Assembly (NCBI GenBank): GCA_027030295.1
Contig: JALVFB010000036.1
Span: forward strand, 1 to 16,245
From: Hyphomicrobiales bacterium
Lineage (GTDB): Bacteria; Pseudomonadota; Alphaproteobacteria; Rhizobiales; Aestuariivirgaceae
Length of the DNA: 16,245 nucleotides
Reading direction: 5' to 3'
Below, one piece after another: positions 1 to 6,675 of this stretch (its first letter is position 1; each line of letters starts with the position of its first letter). A program made the position numbers and the translations under genes. The notes under the pieces are model-generated. The model was not told the origin of the DNA and did not search any database. It saw nothing but the letters and a program-made list of their open reading frames with translations.

Positions 1-52
1 AAGTTAGAGCGCACTACCGAATATCTTCCGCGCCCGCAGGAGGACATGCAAC

Positions 53-844
53 ATGGCCAACCATCACATCCTGAAAGCGTTCGACGAGGATCTTGCCCGG
101 CTGGATGCCAGGATCATGCGCATGGGTGCGCTGGCGCTGAAGACGTTGAAACAATCTCTGAAAGCCCTGCGCAAACGCGACCCGGAGCTGGCGGAAAAGG
201 CCATCGAGCGCGACCGCGAGATCGACCGCCTGCGGGCGGAGGTGGAGGACGGCGCCGTGGCCGTCATCGCGCGGCGCCAGCCCATGGCCAACGATCTGCG
301 CCAGGTGGTGGCCGCCTTCAAGATCGCCGGCGAGCTGGAACGCATCGGCGATCTGTCGAAGAACATCGCCCGGCGCGTCATCACCCTGGCCCAGGAAAAG
401 CCGCCCAAGCCGCTGAAGAAGAACCTCAAGCGCATGGGCAAGCTGGTCATCAGCCAGCTCATGGAGGTGATGGACGCCTATGCCAACCGCGACGCGGCGA
501 AGGCCCGCGCCGTGTGGCTGCGCGACGAGGAGGTGGACGAGGCCTACAGCTCGCTGTTTCGCGAACTGCTCACCTACATGATGGAAGACCCGCGCACCAT
601 CGGCCTCATCACCCACCTGCTGTTCGGCGCGCGCAATCTCGAGCGCATCGGCGATCACATCACCAACATCGCCGAAAACATCTATTATGTCTCCACCGGC
701 CAACGGCTGGACGAGCACCGGCCAAAGGGAGACGATACCAGCACCATCCTGCCCGGTTACGATGACGTCCTCGACGATGAGGACGATGAGGATGATGAAG
801 GAGATGATCTATCCACGGTTGAACGTGACGACTCCGGAATCTGA
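53..844 (+). CDS. phoU: PhoU phosphate-signalling regulator
   Basis: Encodes a 263-residue PhoU protein, a cytoplasmic regulator that links the Pst phosphate transporter to the PhoR/PhoB two-component system and represses phosphate uptake when phosphate is plentiful (family knowledge). Two PhoU repeats are visible. The first carries ELERIGDLSKNIA near residues 94-106 and the second NLERIGDHITNIAEN near 195-209, the E/D-rich metal-binding helices typical of the family. The start at 53 is chosen because AGGAGG at 38-43 lies nine bases upstream; an ATG at 46 is in another frame. The protein ends in an acidic low-complexity tail (about residues 237-252, nearly all Asp/Glu), which makes it longer than the usual roughly 235 residues. 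In many genomes phoU follows pstB; the 52 bases before it are too short to tell here. It is separated from the nos genes by a terminator and looks functionally unrelated to them. Confidence 0.95.
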   Translation: MANHHILKAFDEDLARLDARIMRMGALALKTLKQSLKALRKRDPELAEKAIERDREIDRLRAEVEDGAVAVIARRQPMANDLRQVVAAFKIAGELERIGDLSKNIARRVITLAQEKPPKPLKKNLKRMGKLVISQLMEVMDAYANRDAAKARAVWLRDEEVDEAYSSLFRELLTYMMEDPRTIGLITHLLFGARNLERIGDHITNIAENIYYVSTGQRLDEHRPKGDDTSTILPGYDDVLDDEDDEDDEGDDLSTVERDDSGI

Positions 845-912
845 AGGGAACGGGATGGGCGGCTCCATGCCCGCAGGTTGTCCAAACGCCTGAAAGGACA
901 AGCACAGATAGG

Positions 913-938
913 GGCGCGCTCCGTCGGAGCGCGCCTTT
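913..938 (+). terminator. Rho-independent-like terminator after phoU
   Basis: A perfect 10-bp GC-rich stem (913-922 with 926-935) closes a three-base GTC loop and is followed by only three T residues. It sits about 70 bases after the phoU stop and before the nos regulatory region, so it probably ends phoU transcription. The short T run makes it a weak intrinsic terminator on its own. Confidence 0.7.
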
Positions 939-950
939 CATGAGCGAATC

Positions 951-964
951 TTGATGCATGTCAA
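951..964 (+). promoter_or_regulatory. FNR/DNR-type binding site upstream of nosZ
   Basis: TTGAT-GCAT-GTCAA matches the FNR/DNR/NNR family consensus TTGAY-N4-RTCAA at every defined position. It lies 126 bases before the nosZ start. If it acts as a class II site centred at -41.5, transcription would begin near base 999. The expected -10 position (about 986-991, TTAGGT) is only a weak match, which is usual for activator-dependent promoters. The inferred role is induction of nosZ and downstream genes by low oxygen and/or nitric oxide. Confidence 0.75.
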
Positions 965-988
965 TTTTGCAATCCTCCCACGGCGTTA

Positions 989-1073
989 GGTTGCGGCTGG
1001 GAACGAGCGATCGGTCCGATGTCGTGGGGCTTGCTGACGCCGGCTGGGCGAACCGGCGGTGGCAGCCGCAACC
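989..1073 (+). promoter_or_regulatory. Structured region in the nosZ 5' leader
   Basis: Perfect 11-base inverted arms (GGTTGCGGCTG at 989-999 and its complement at 1063-1073) enclose two smaller hairpins. One pairs 1010-1013 with 1017-1020 and the other pairs 1039-1043 with 1053-1057, giving a possible three-way-junction fold. The structure ends six bases before the nosZ Shine-Dalgarno sequence AAGGGG (1079-1084). Whether the outer arm is transcribed depends on the unknown start site, so this may be an RNA element or a DNA inverted repeat. Confidence 0.4.
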
Positions 1074-1090
1074 GATGCAAGGGGATCGTC

Positions 1091-3403
1091 ATGCAAACCA
1101 GAAAGAAGAGGGCCATGAAGGCGGCCGTGGTCGCGGGCCTGGGCCTGGCGGTGGCGGGTTCGTCCGCGGCCATGGCGCAGGGCAAGCTGGAAGCCATCAT
1201 GAAGGCGCGTGGCCTGACCGAGAAGGACGTGCTGGCCGCGGCCAAGACCTATGTGCCCACGGGCAAGCGCGACGAGTTCGTTGCCTTCTCGTCCGGCGGC
1301 CAGTCGGGCCAGGTGATGGTCTATGCCATCCCGTCCATGCGCATTCTGAAGTTCATCGGCGTGTTCACGCCGGAGCCGTGGCAGGGTTATGGCTTCGACG
1401 ACGAATCGAAGGCGGTGCTGGCGCAAGGCCGCATCAACGGCAAGGACATTCTGTTCGGCGACACGCACCATCCCGCCATCTCGGAGACGAACGGCGAATA
1501 TGACGGCGAATACCTGTTCATCAACGACAAGAACAACCCGCGCGTGGCCGTCATCGACCTGAAGGACTTCGAAACCAAGCAGATCGTCGTCAACCCGGTC
1601 ATGATGTCCGAGCACGGCGGCGCCTTCGTCACGCCCAACACCGAATACGTGATGGAGGCCACGCAGTATCCGGCGCCGCTGGGCAAGTCGGTTTACGTGC
1701 CGCTGTCGCAGTTCAACGAGAAGTTCCGCGGCGCGCTTACCTACTGGAAGTTCAACCGCGAGAAGGGGCGCATCGATCCGGCGCAGTCCTTCACCTTCGA
1801 GCTGCCGCCCTATTCGCAGGACCTGTCCGACGCCGGCAAGCTGGGCACCTACGGCTGGGGCTTCACCAACTCGTTCTGCACCGAGCGTTACGTGGGTGGC
1901 ATCGAGAAGGGGCGTCCGCCGTTCGAGGCCGGTTGCTCGCAGAAGGACACCGACTTCCTGCACGTGACCAACTGGAAGAAGGCGGAAGAGCTGATCAAGG
2001 CCGGCAAGATCAAGACCATGGATATCGGCGGGATGAAGGTCATCCCCATCTCCGAGTCGATCAAGCACGGCCTGCTGTTCCTGATTCCGGAGCCCAAGTC
2101 GCCGCACGGCGTGGACGTGACGCCCGACGGCAAGTACATCGTCGTGTCCGGCAAGCTGGACACCCACACCTCCGTGTATGACTGGGCCAAGATCAAGGCG
2201 TTGATCGAGAAGAAGGATTTCGCCGGCAAGGATCCCTACGGCATTCCCATTCTCGACCTGAAGAAGTCCCTGCACACGCAGGTGGAAGTGGGTCTGGGTC
2301 CGCTGCACACGCAGTTCGATTCCAAGCCCTGCGTGGCCTACACGTCCATCTACGTGGACTCGATGGTCACCAAGTGGGACTACTGCAAGGGCAAGGTGCT
2401 GGATCAGCTCCACATCCACTACAACATCGGCCACCTGATGACCATGGAGGGCGACAGCGTCAAGCCGAAGGGCAAGTATCTGGTGTCGCTCAACAAGCTG
2501 GCCATCGACCGCTTCCAGCCCGTTGGTCCGCTGCATCCGCAGAACCACCAGCTCATCGACATCACCGGCGACAAGATGGAGCTGCTGTATGACATGCCGG
2601 TGCCGCTGGGCGAGCCGCACTACGCGGTGGCCATCGCCGCCAACAAGCTGAAGCCCGTGGTGCGCTACAAGCTGGGCTGGGATTCGCGCAACGACCGCAA
2701 GTCGCCCTATCGCACCCGTCCGGGCCGCGAGAAGATCGTGAAGAAGGACGGCGTGGTGCACGTCTATGCCACGGTGATCCGCTCGCACATCACGCCCGAG
2801 ATCATCGAGGTGGAAGAGGGTGACACGGTTTCCATCCACATCACCAACGTGGAGCGCGCGGAGGACGAAACCCACGGCTTCGCCATCTCCGGCACGAACG
2901 TGAACCTCTCCATCGAGCCGGGCAAGACCGTCTCGGCCACCTTCAAGGCCGACAAGGCGGGCATCTATCCGTATTACTGCACGGAGTTCTGCTCGGCCCT
3001 GCATCTGGAGATGGAAGGCATCCTGGTGGTGCGTCCGAAGGGCGCGAAGGCCGAGGAAGCCTCGTTCTCCGAGGGTGTGAAGTACACCGAGGCCGACTAC
3101 AAGAAGCAGTATGCCCAGAACCTGAGCGTGCAGAAGGTCATCGACAGCGTGGTGAACTTCATCGTCTCGCGCAACTACAAGGACTTCCCGACGGTCGTGG
3201 GTCTGGTTGAAGACGCCACCGACCAGCTGAAGTTCGCGGCCGACGCCAAGAAGAAGGCCGAGGAGTTCGCGGCGAAGAAGGATTGGCAGAACGCCACGCT
3301 GTGGGCCCAGCAGTGGTTCCAGTATCAGGTCAAGGCCGCCGACATCGGCCTGCGCGCCAAGACCTATCTGGAGCAGCATGGCGCCAAGGTCATCAAGAAG
3401 TGA
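1091..3403 (+). CDS. nosZ: Nitrous oxide reductase, clade II (atypical) NosZ
   Basis: Catalyses the two-electron reduction of N2O to N2 in the periplasm using the CuZ and CuA copper centres. The 770-residue protein begins with a signal peptide of about 29 residues (cleavage after ...SSAAMA). It lacks a twin-arginine pair, which fits the Sec export of clade II enzymes. The N-terminal beta-propeller carries candidate CuZ histidines: the His126-His127 pair in GDTHHPAISE, His175 in SEHGGAF, His339 in SPHGVDVTPDG, His406, His482/His486 in LHPQNHQL and His510. The C-terminal cupredoxin domain has the CuA motif C630-x3-C634-x3-H638-x2-M641. About 120 further residues form a charged helical extension of unknown role. 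There is no C-terminal heme motif, unlike the Wolinella enzyme. The ATG at 1091 is chosen over an in-frame ATG at 1019 because AAGGGG lies six bases upstream and the signal peptide starts there. It is the first gene of the nos cluster. Confidence 0.97.
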   Translation: MQTRKKRAMKAAVVAGLGLAVAGSSAAMAQGKLEAIMKARGLTEKDVLAAAKTYVPTGKRDEFVAFSSGGQSGQVMVYAIPSMRILKFIGVFTPEPWQGYGFDDESKAVLAQGRINGKDILFGDTHHPAISETNGEYDGEYLFINDKNNPRVAVIDLKDFETKQIVVNPVMMSEHGGAFVTPNTEYVMEATQYPAPLGKSVYVPLSQFNEKFRGALTYWKFNREKGRIDPAQSFTFELPPYSQDLSDAGKLGTYGWGFTNSFCTERYVGGIEKGRPPFEAGCSQKDTDFLHVTNWKKAEELIKAGKIKTMDIGGMKVIPISESIKHGLLFLIPEPKSPHGVDVTPDGKYIVVSGKLDTHTSVYDWAKIKALIEKKDFAGKDPYGIPILDLKKSLHTQVEVGLGPLHTQFDSKPCVAYTSIYVDSMVTKWDYCKGKVLDQLHIHYNIGHLMTMEGDSVKPKGKYLVSLNKLAIDRFQPVGPLHPQNHQLIDITGDKMELLYDMPVPLGEPHYAVAIAANKLKPVVRYKLGWDSRNDRKSPYRTRPGREKIVKKDGVVHVYATVIRSHITPEIIEVEEGDTVSIHITNVERAEDETHGFAISGTNVNLSIEPGKTVSATFKADKAGIYPYYCTEFCSALHLEMEGILVVRPKGAKAEEASFSEGVKYTEADYKKQYAQNLSVQKVIDSVVNFIVSRNYKDFPTVVGLVEDATDQLKFAADAKKKAEEFAAKKDWQNATLWAQQWFQYQVKAADIGLRAKTYLEQHGAKVIKK

Positions 3404-3455
3404 TCCGATGATCTGATGCCATGCCCGCAAGGGCGACAGGCAGACACGCGAAACC

Positions 3456-3483
3456 GGCGGGAGACGGGAAATCGTCTCCCGCC
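3456..3483 (+). promoter_or_regulatory. Intercistronic hairpin after nosZ
   Basis: A perfect 11-bp inverted repeat (3456-3466 with 3473-3483) encloses a six-base loop, 52 bases after the nosZ stop. No T run follows, so it is unlikely to be a full intrinsic terminator. It may protect the 3' end of nosZ mRNA or reduce readthrough, so that nosZ is made in excess over the downstream genes. Confidence 0.55.
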
Positions 3484-3561
3484 AGTCATGAGACGAAACG
3501 GCTTTCCCGCATCGTGGAACAGGCGCTGGAGAATCTCGCGCCACATCTGGAGCATAAGACG

Positions 3562-4269
3562 ATGAAACGCACCATCAGACATCTGGCCCGGGTCGTGGGT
3601 TTCGGGTTGGCGCTTTCCGCCATCGGCCCCTTCGTCGGCCTGCCGACAGGCCTTTCGGCCGACCATGCGGTGGCAAAGACCAAGCATCCCGGCAAGCGCC
3701 TCTACATGCGCCGAACCTGCGTCGCCTGCCACGGGCGCAACGGCAAGCGCGCCATTCAGGACTATCCGAACGTGGCCGGCCAGGAGAAATCCTATCTTCT
3801 GCGCCAGATCATGGACATCGTGGAAGGCAAGCGCACCGGCGGCCTGAACGCGCAGGGAAAACCACGGGCGGAAGCCATGCGCGGCGCGCTGGTCACGCCC
3901 GAGGGACAGCCGCGCATCACCAGGGAAGAGGCGAAACAGATATCCGACTGGCTGGCCTCGCTTGAGCCGGCGAAGCCCAACCCGCCGAAGGATCTGAAGC
4001 CGGAGGACATCGCCGCCGGCGAGAAGCTCTACAAGAAGAAGCGCTGCCAGACCTGCCACGGCAAGAAGGGCGACAAGCCGCTGAAGGGCTATCCCTATGT
4101 TGCCGGGCAGAAATATGAGTATATCATCCATCAGATGCAGGACATCCGCGACAAGAAGCGCACCAATGGCAAGACCAAGACCATGTTCAACTTCGTGCGC
4201 AAGCTCAAGGATGACGAGATCGCGAAGATTGCCGCCTGGCTGTCCACCATCGACCGGACGGCGAAATGA
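3562..4269 (+). CDS. Diheme c-type cytochrome (c4/c553-like) of the nos cluster
   Basis: A 235-residue exported cytochrome c with two c-type heme motifs, CVACH (residues 53-57) and CQTCH (162-166), one in each of two similar halves. The tandem-domain layout and the repeated PNVAGQ / PYVAGQ segments after each heme resemble the cytochrome c4/c553 group. A signal peptide covers roughly the first 32 residues (MKRTIRHLARVVGFGLALSA...). The reading frame is open back to 3421, but the ATG at 3562 is preferred because it begins the signal peptide and has GGAG nine bases upstream. It lies directly after nosZ and before a second diheme cytochrome, so it is inferred to carry electrons in the periplasm to NosZ, from NosGH or from another quinol oxidase. 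Clade II clusters such as that of Wolinella encode NosC1 and NosC2 cytochromes; I do not claim one-to-one orthology. Confidence 0.9.
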   Translation: MKRTIRHLARVVGFGLALSAIGPFVGLPTGLSADHAVAKTKHPGKRLYMRRTCVACHGRNGKRAIQDYPNVAGQEKSYLLRQIMDIVEGKRTGGLNAQGKPRAEAMRGALVTPEGQPRITREEAKQISDWLASLEPAKPNPPKDLKPEDIAAGEKLYKKKRCQTCHGKKGDKPLKGYPYVAGQKYEYIIHQMQDIRDKKRTNGKTKTMFNFVRKLKDDEIAKIAAWLSTIDRTAK

Positions 4270-4340
4270 GGGAGCGGGCGCCGGGCCGAAACCGGCGGCC
4301 CGCCGCCCATCTTGAGAAACCGGAAAGAGGAGCGACGGAA

Positions 4341-5126
4341 ATGAAAGGCAAGAAAATCGGCCTGCTGGCCATTGGCGCCGGACTGGCCGCCCTGCTGCTG
4401 GGATCGCAGGCCTGGGCCTGGAACGAGGGCGGCGGCGAGCAGGACGAGGCGCTGAAGATCCTGCTGGATCTGAAGAAGAAAATGGCCAACGACCCGAAAC
4501 TGAAAGAGAAGGTGCGCAAGGACGGCATCGCCGTGTTCGAGGTCTGCTCGGCCTGCCACACCACCGAGGGCTGGGGCACCAAGGACGGCACCTTCCCGCA
4601 GATCGCCGGCCAGCATGACACGGTCATCATCAAGCAGCTGGCCGACATCCGCGCCGGCAACCGCGACAACCCGACCATGTATCCCTTCGCCCTGCCGCAG
4701 GAGATCAAGAACGCGGCGCCGGAAGTGGGCGGTGGCCCATACGCGCTGGCGGTGGTGGCCAACTACATTTCCAACCTGCCCATGAATCCGGACAACGGCA
4801 AGGCTCCTTCGGGTGAGGCCAACCTGGAAAAGGGCAAGAAGCTGTTCGAGGAAAATTGCGTGAAATGTCACGGCCCGCATGGCGAAGGCTCTGAAGAGAA
4901 GTTCTTCCCCAAGATCCAGGGCCAGCACTACAAGTACATGCTGCGCCAGTTCGAGTGGATTCGCGACGGCAAGCGGCGCAACGCCAATCCGGACATGGTG
5001 AAGCAGATCAAGAACTTCACCAATCAGGACATGAAGGACGTGATCGGCTACGTCGCCTCCATTCCGGTGCCGAAGGAGAAGCTGGCGCCCAGCAAGGACT
5101 GGCTGAATCCGGACTTCGAGGACTGA
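4341..5126 (+). CDS. Second diheme c-type cytochrome of the nos cluster
   Basis: A 261-residue periplasmic cytochrome c with heme motifs CSACH (residues 69-73) and CVKCH (173-177). The signal peptide ends near residue 26 (...LLLGSQAWA). A charged stretch (about 30-60, rich in Lys, Asp and Leu) precedes the first heme domain. Each domain has the c553-like PQIAGQH / PKIQGQH segment after its heme motif. The ATG at 4341 is chosen for AGGAG eight bases upstream and for the signal peptide; the frame is open back to 4266. It differs in sequence from the preceding cytochrome, so the pair is not a recent duplication. The inferred role is electron transfer to NosZ, perhaps as a different link in the chain from the first cytochrome. 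Confidence 0.9.
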   Translation: MKGKKIGLLAIGAGLAALLLGSQAWAWNEGGGEQDEALKILLDLKKKMANDPKLKEKVRKDGIAVFEVCSACHTTEGWGTKDGTFPQIAGQHDTVIIKQLADIRAGNRDNPTMYPFALPQEIKNAAPEVGGGPYALAVVANYISNLPMNPDNGKAPSGEANLEKGKKLFEENCVKCHGPHGEGSEEKFFPKIQGQHYKYMLRQFEWIRDGKRRNANPDMVKQIKNFTNQDMKDVIGYVASIPVPKEKLAPSKDWLNPDFED

Positions 5127-5143
5127 TTCGCCGTCACCTTCCA

Positions 5144-5235
5144 GCGTGAGCGGGCCTGCCCGACCGCCACATTTGGCGCACTTGAACCTTCCCCAGGCGT
5201 GCGGTCGGGCAGGCTGGCCGCGCCATCGCTCACGC
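5144..5235 (+). repeat. Large imperfect hairpin before nosB
   Basis: Most of the 134-base gap between the second cytochrome and nosB forms a nested inverted repeat. A 9-base outer arm (GCGTGAGCG, 5144-5152) pairs perfectly with 5227-5235. A 14-base inner arm (GCCTGCCCGACCGC, 5154-5167) pairs perfectly with 5201-5214. A small alternative stem (CGCCA 5165-5169 with TGGCG 5174-5178) lies at the inner edge. There is no T run. It could be an mRNA processing or stability element or a small palindromic repeat element; the sequence does not decide. Confidence 0.6.
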
Positions 5236-5260
5236 AGCATATCCGGCAGGAGAATGCACC

Positions 5261-6562
5261 ATGACCACACAGGCCGCAGGCAAGAAGAACGGCATCATCG
5301 CCGCGCTTGGCGCCATCGCCATCGTGCTGCTGGTGGTGATCTACTATTCCCCCATATGGTGGGTGTCGCTCACTGCGCCGCAGTATCCGAAGGAGGCTTT
5401 CCCCGAGGGCATCCGCATCCACTTCCACATGAACGGCGTGTTCAACGGCTGCCCGAAGGTGGAGAAGAAGGAGATCGAGGAAGACGTGGTCCTCGACTGC
5501 GTGCACGAAATGGACGCCATCAACCATTTCGTCGGCATGTATCCCACCGGCGCCGGCGGTCCGGTGGAAAAGGCATTCTCGCCTTTCCTGCTCATCCTCC
5601 TCGGGCTGCTGCTCATCGGCTTCATCATCCCGAACCGCAAGCTTCGGTTCGCCGTCACCATGGCCGGCTGGTTGGCGATGGTGGCATGGATGTACATGGC
5701 CATGGTCGCGCCGAATGGCGTGCGCCTGCTGCCCACATCCTATCTGAAGTCGCTGGTCACCGCCCTGGGCGAGGGTGAAGAGGAGGCCGGCGAACCGCTC
5801 TCTCCCATCATCGCCAAGCTGGAAGAAGAGCTGAAAAAATCGGGCAGCAAGTTCGTGAAGTCGGAGGAGGTGCGCTCCACTCTGGAAAAAACCGGTCACA
5901 AGCAGCTGTCCGACATTCTTGGCCGCCTGAGCAAGGGCGGCGAAGGCATGCAGGTGAAGTCGCTCAAGGAGATCCTGGCCGAGGCGAAAAAGAAGGGTGA
6001 GGGCAAGGAGACCTACATCGCCATCCTGAAGCAGACGTTCCTTTCCGATCAGGCCCGCCTGAAGCCGGAAGAGCGCCAGAAATGGACGGGCAGCGGCATG
6101 CAGGTGCTGCTCTGGCATTACAAGAAAACGCTGGAGCGCTGGTTCAACGAGCCCTGGCGCAACAAGCCGTTGCAGAAGAAAATGGCCACCGCCGCCTGGG
6201 GCCTGTTCTGGGCGCTCATCATCGTGCCGCCCATTCTGTTCTTCCTGGGCAGCTTCGGCCCGCCGCTTTTCTACTGGCTCATGGGCCTCATCCCGGCCAT
6301 TCTGCCGGTGGCGTTCGTCATCGAATACGCCGCGTGGCTCTACTGGTTCGGCCACAACATGAGCGAGATGGGCGCGTTCACGCTCAAGCCCTTCATGCCC
6401 ACCGTGTTCGGCCAGGGCAAGGTGGCGCAGTTCACCACCCATTCCTATCCGCACTACGGCTTTTTCATCATGCTGGCGTTCGCGCTCATCGTGCTGTTCA
6501 TCCTGCTGCTGCGCCGCAAGCAGCTGCGCGAGGAAGGCGCGGCGGCACGATCGGCGGCATGA
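5261..6562 (+). CDS. nosB: NosB-like membrane protein of clade II nos clusters
   Basis: A 433-residue inner-membrane protein in the position and style of NosB, the membrane protein found with clade II but not clade I nosZ; its function is unknown. I see about six hydrophobic segments (residues 11-30, 106-124, 130-150, 309-329, 336-362 and 399-418). Between the first and second lies a loop with SLTAPQYP, Cys64, Cys80 and INHFVGMYP; a conserved-looking NH-(Y/F)-(I/V)-GM motif of this kind is what I associate with the family. Between the third and fourth lies a hydrophilic, Lys/Glu-rich region of about 155 residues predicted to be helical. The start at 5261 has GCAGGAG (5246-5252) eight bases upstream. 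NosB is inferred to help NosZ maturation or electron supply. The gene assignment rests on context plus the motif and not on a search. Confidence 0.7.
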   Translation: MTTQAAGKKNGIIAALGAIAIVLLVVIYYSPIWWVSLTAPQYPKEAFPEGIRIHFHMNGVFNGCPKVEKKEIEEDVVLDCVHEMDAINHFVGMYPTGAGGPVEKAFSPFLLILLGLLLIGFIIPNRKLRFAVTMAGWLAMVAWMYMAMVAPNGVRLLPTSYLKSLVTALGEGEEEAGEPLSPIIAKLEEELKKSGSKFVKSEEVRSTLEKTGHKQLSDILGRLSKGGEGMQVKSLKEILAEAKKKGEGKETYIAILKQTFLSDQARLKPEERQKWTGSGMQVLLWHYKKTLERWFNEPWRNKPLQKKMATAAWGLFWALIIVPPILFFLGSFGPPLFYWLMGLIPAILPVAFVIEYAAWLYWFGHNMSEMGAFTLKPFMPTVFGQGKVAQFTTHSYPHYGFFIMLAFALIVLFILLLRRKQLREEGAAARSAA

Positions 6563-6577
6563 AAATCGCGAAAAATG

Positions 6578-6605
6578 GCGGCGCTTCCCGGCCGGGAGGC
6601 GCCGC
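6578..6605 (+). terminator. Hairpin between nosB and nosD
   Basis: A nearly perfect stem (GCGGCGC 6578-6584 with GCGCCGC 6599-6605) continues into the self-complementary TCCCGGCCGGGA at 6586-6597. It lies 16 bases after the nosB stop. No T run follows. It may be a partial terminator or mRNA end-protecting structure separating nosZ-nosB from nosD onward. Confidence 0.5.
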
Positions 6606-6627
6606 TCCCACATGGTGGAAGGGGCGT

Positions 6628-6641
6628 CTGACAAGGGTCAA
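6628..6641 (+). promoter_or_regulatory. Candidate FNR/DNR-type site before nosD
   Basis: CTGAC-AAGG-GTCAA matches the FNR/DNR consensus TTGAY-N4-RTCAA at nine of ten defined positions (the first T is C) and is palindromic over TGAC/GTCA. Its centre is about 41 bases before the nosD ATG. A class II activator arrangement would therefore put the start site at or next to the start codon, implying a leaderless or very short-leader mRNA. That geometry lowers my confidence. Confidence 0.4.
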
Positions 6642-6675
6642 ACGGGTGATTTTTCGTCAGGGCTAGGGTTTCGGC

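Noticed and set aside
1..52. End of an upstream gene such as pstB (a TAG occurs at 5-7).
   Set aside because: At most two codons would be visible, too little to support any gene.
1019..1090. Upstream in-frame ATG that would lengthen NosZ by 24 residues.
   Set aside because: The added residues break the signal-peptide form, and the ATG at 1091 has a well-spaced AAGGGG.
986..3544. An 852-codon open frame on the minus strand opposite nosZ, and similar long antisense frames (14-718, 5048-6634, 8724-10577, 13167-14219, 14096-15205).
   Set aside because: They mirror the codon bias of GC-rich genes on the plus strand, show composition-driven His/Arg/Gly/Val-rich sequence with no domain, and lie wholly opposite well-supported genes.
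3421..3561. N-terminal extension of the first cytochrome from the ATG at 3421.
   Set aside because: It would place 47 residues, partly encoded by a hairpin, ahead of a clear signal peptide that starts at 3562 with its own ribosome-binding site.
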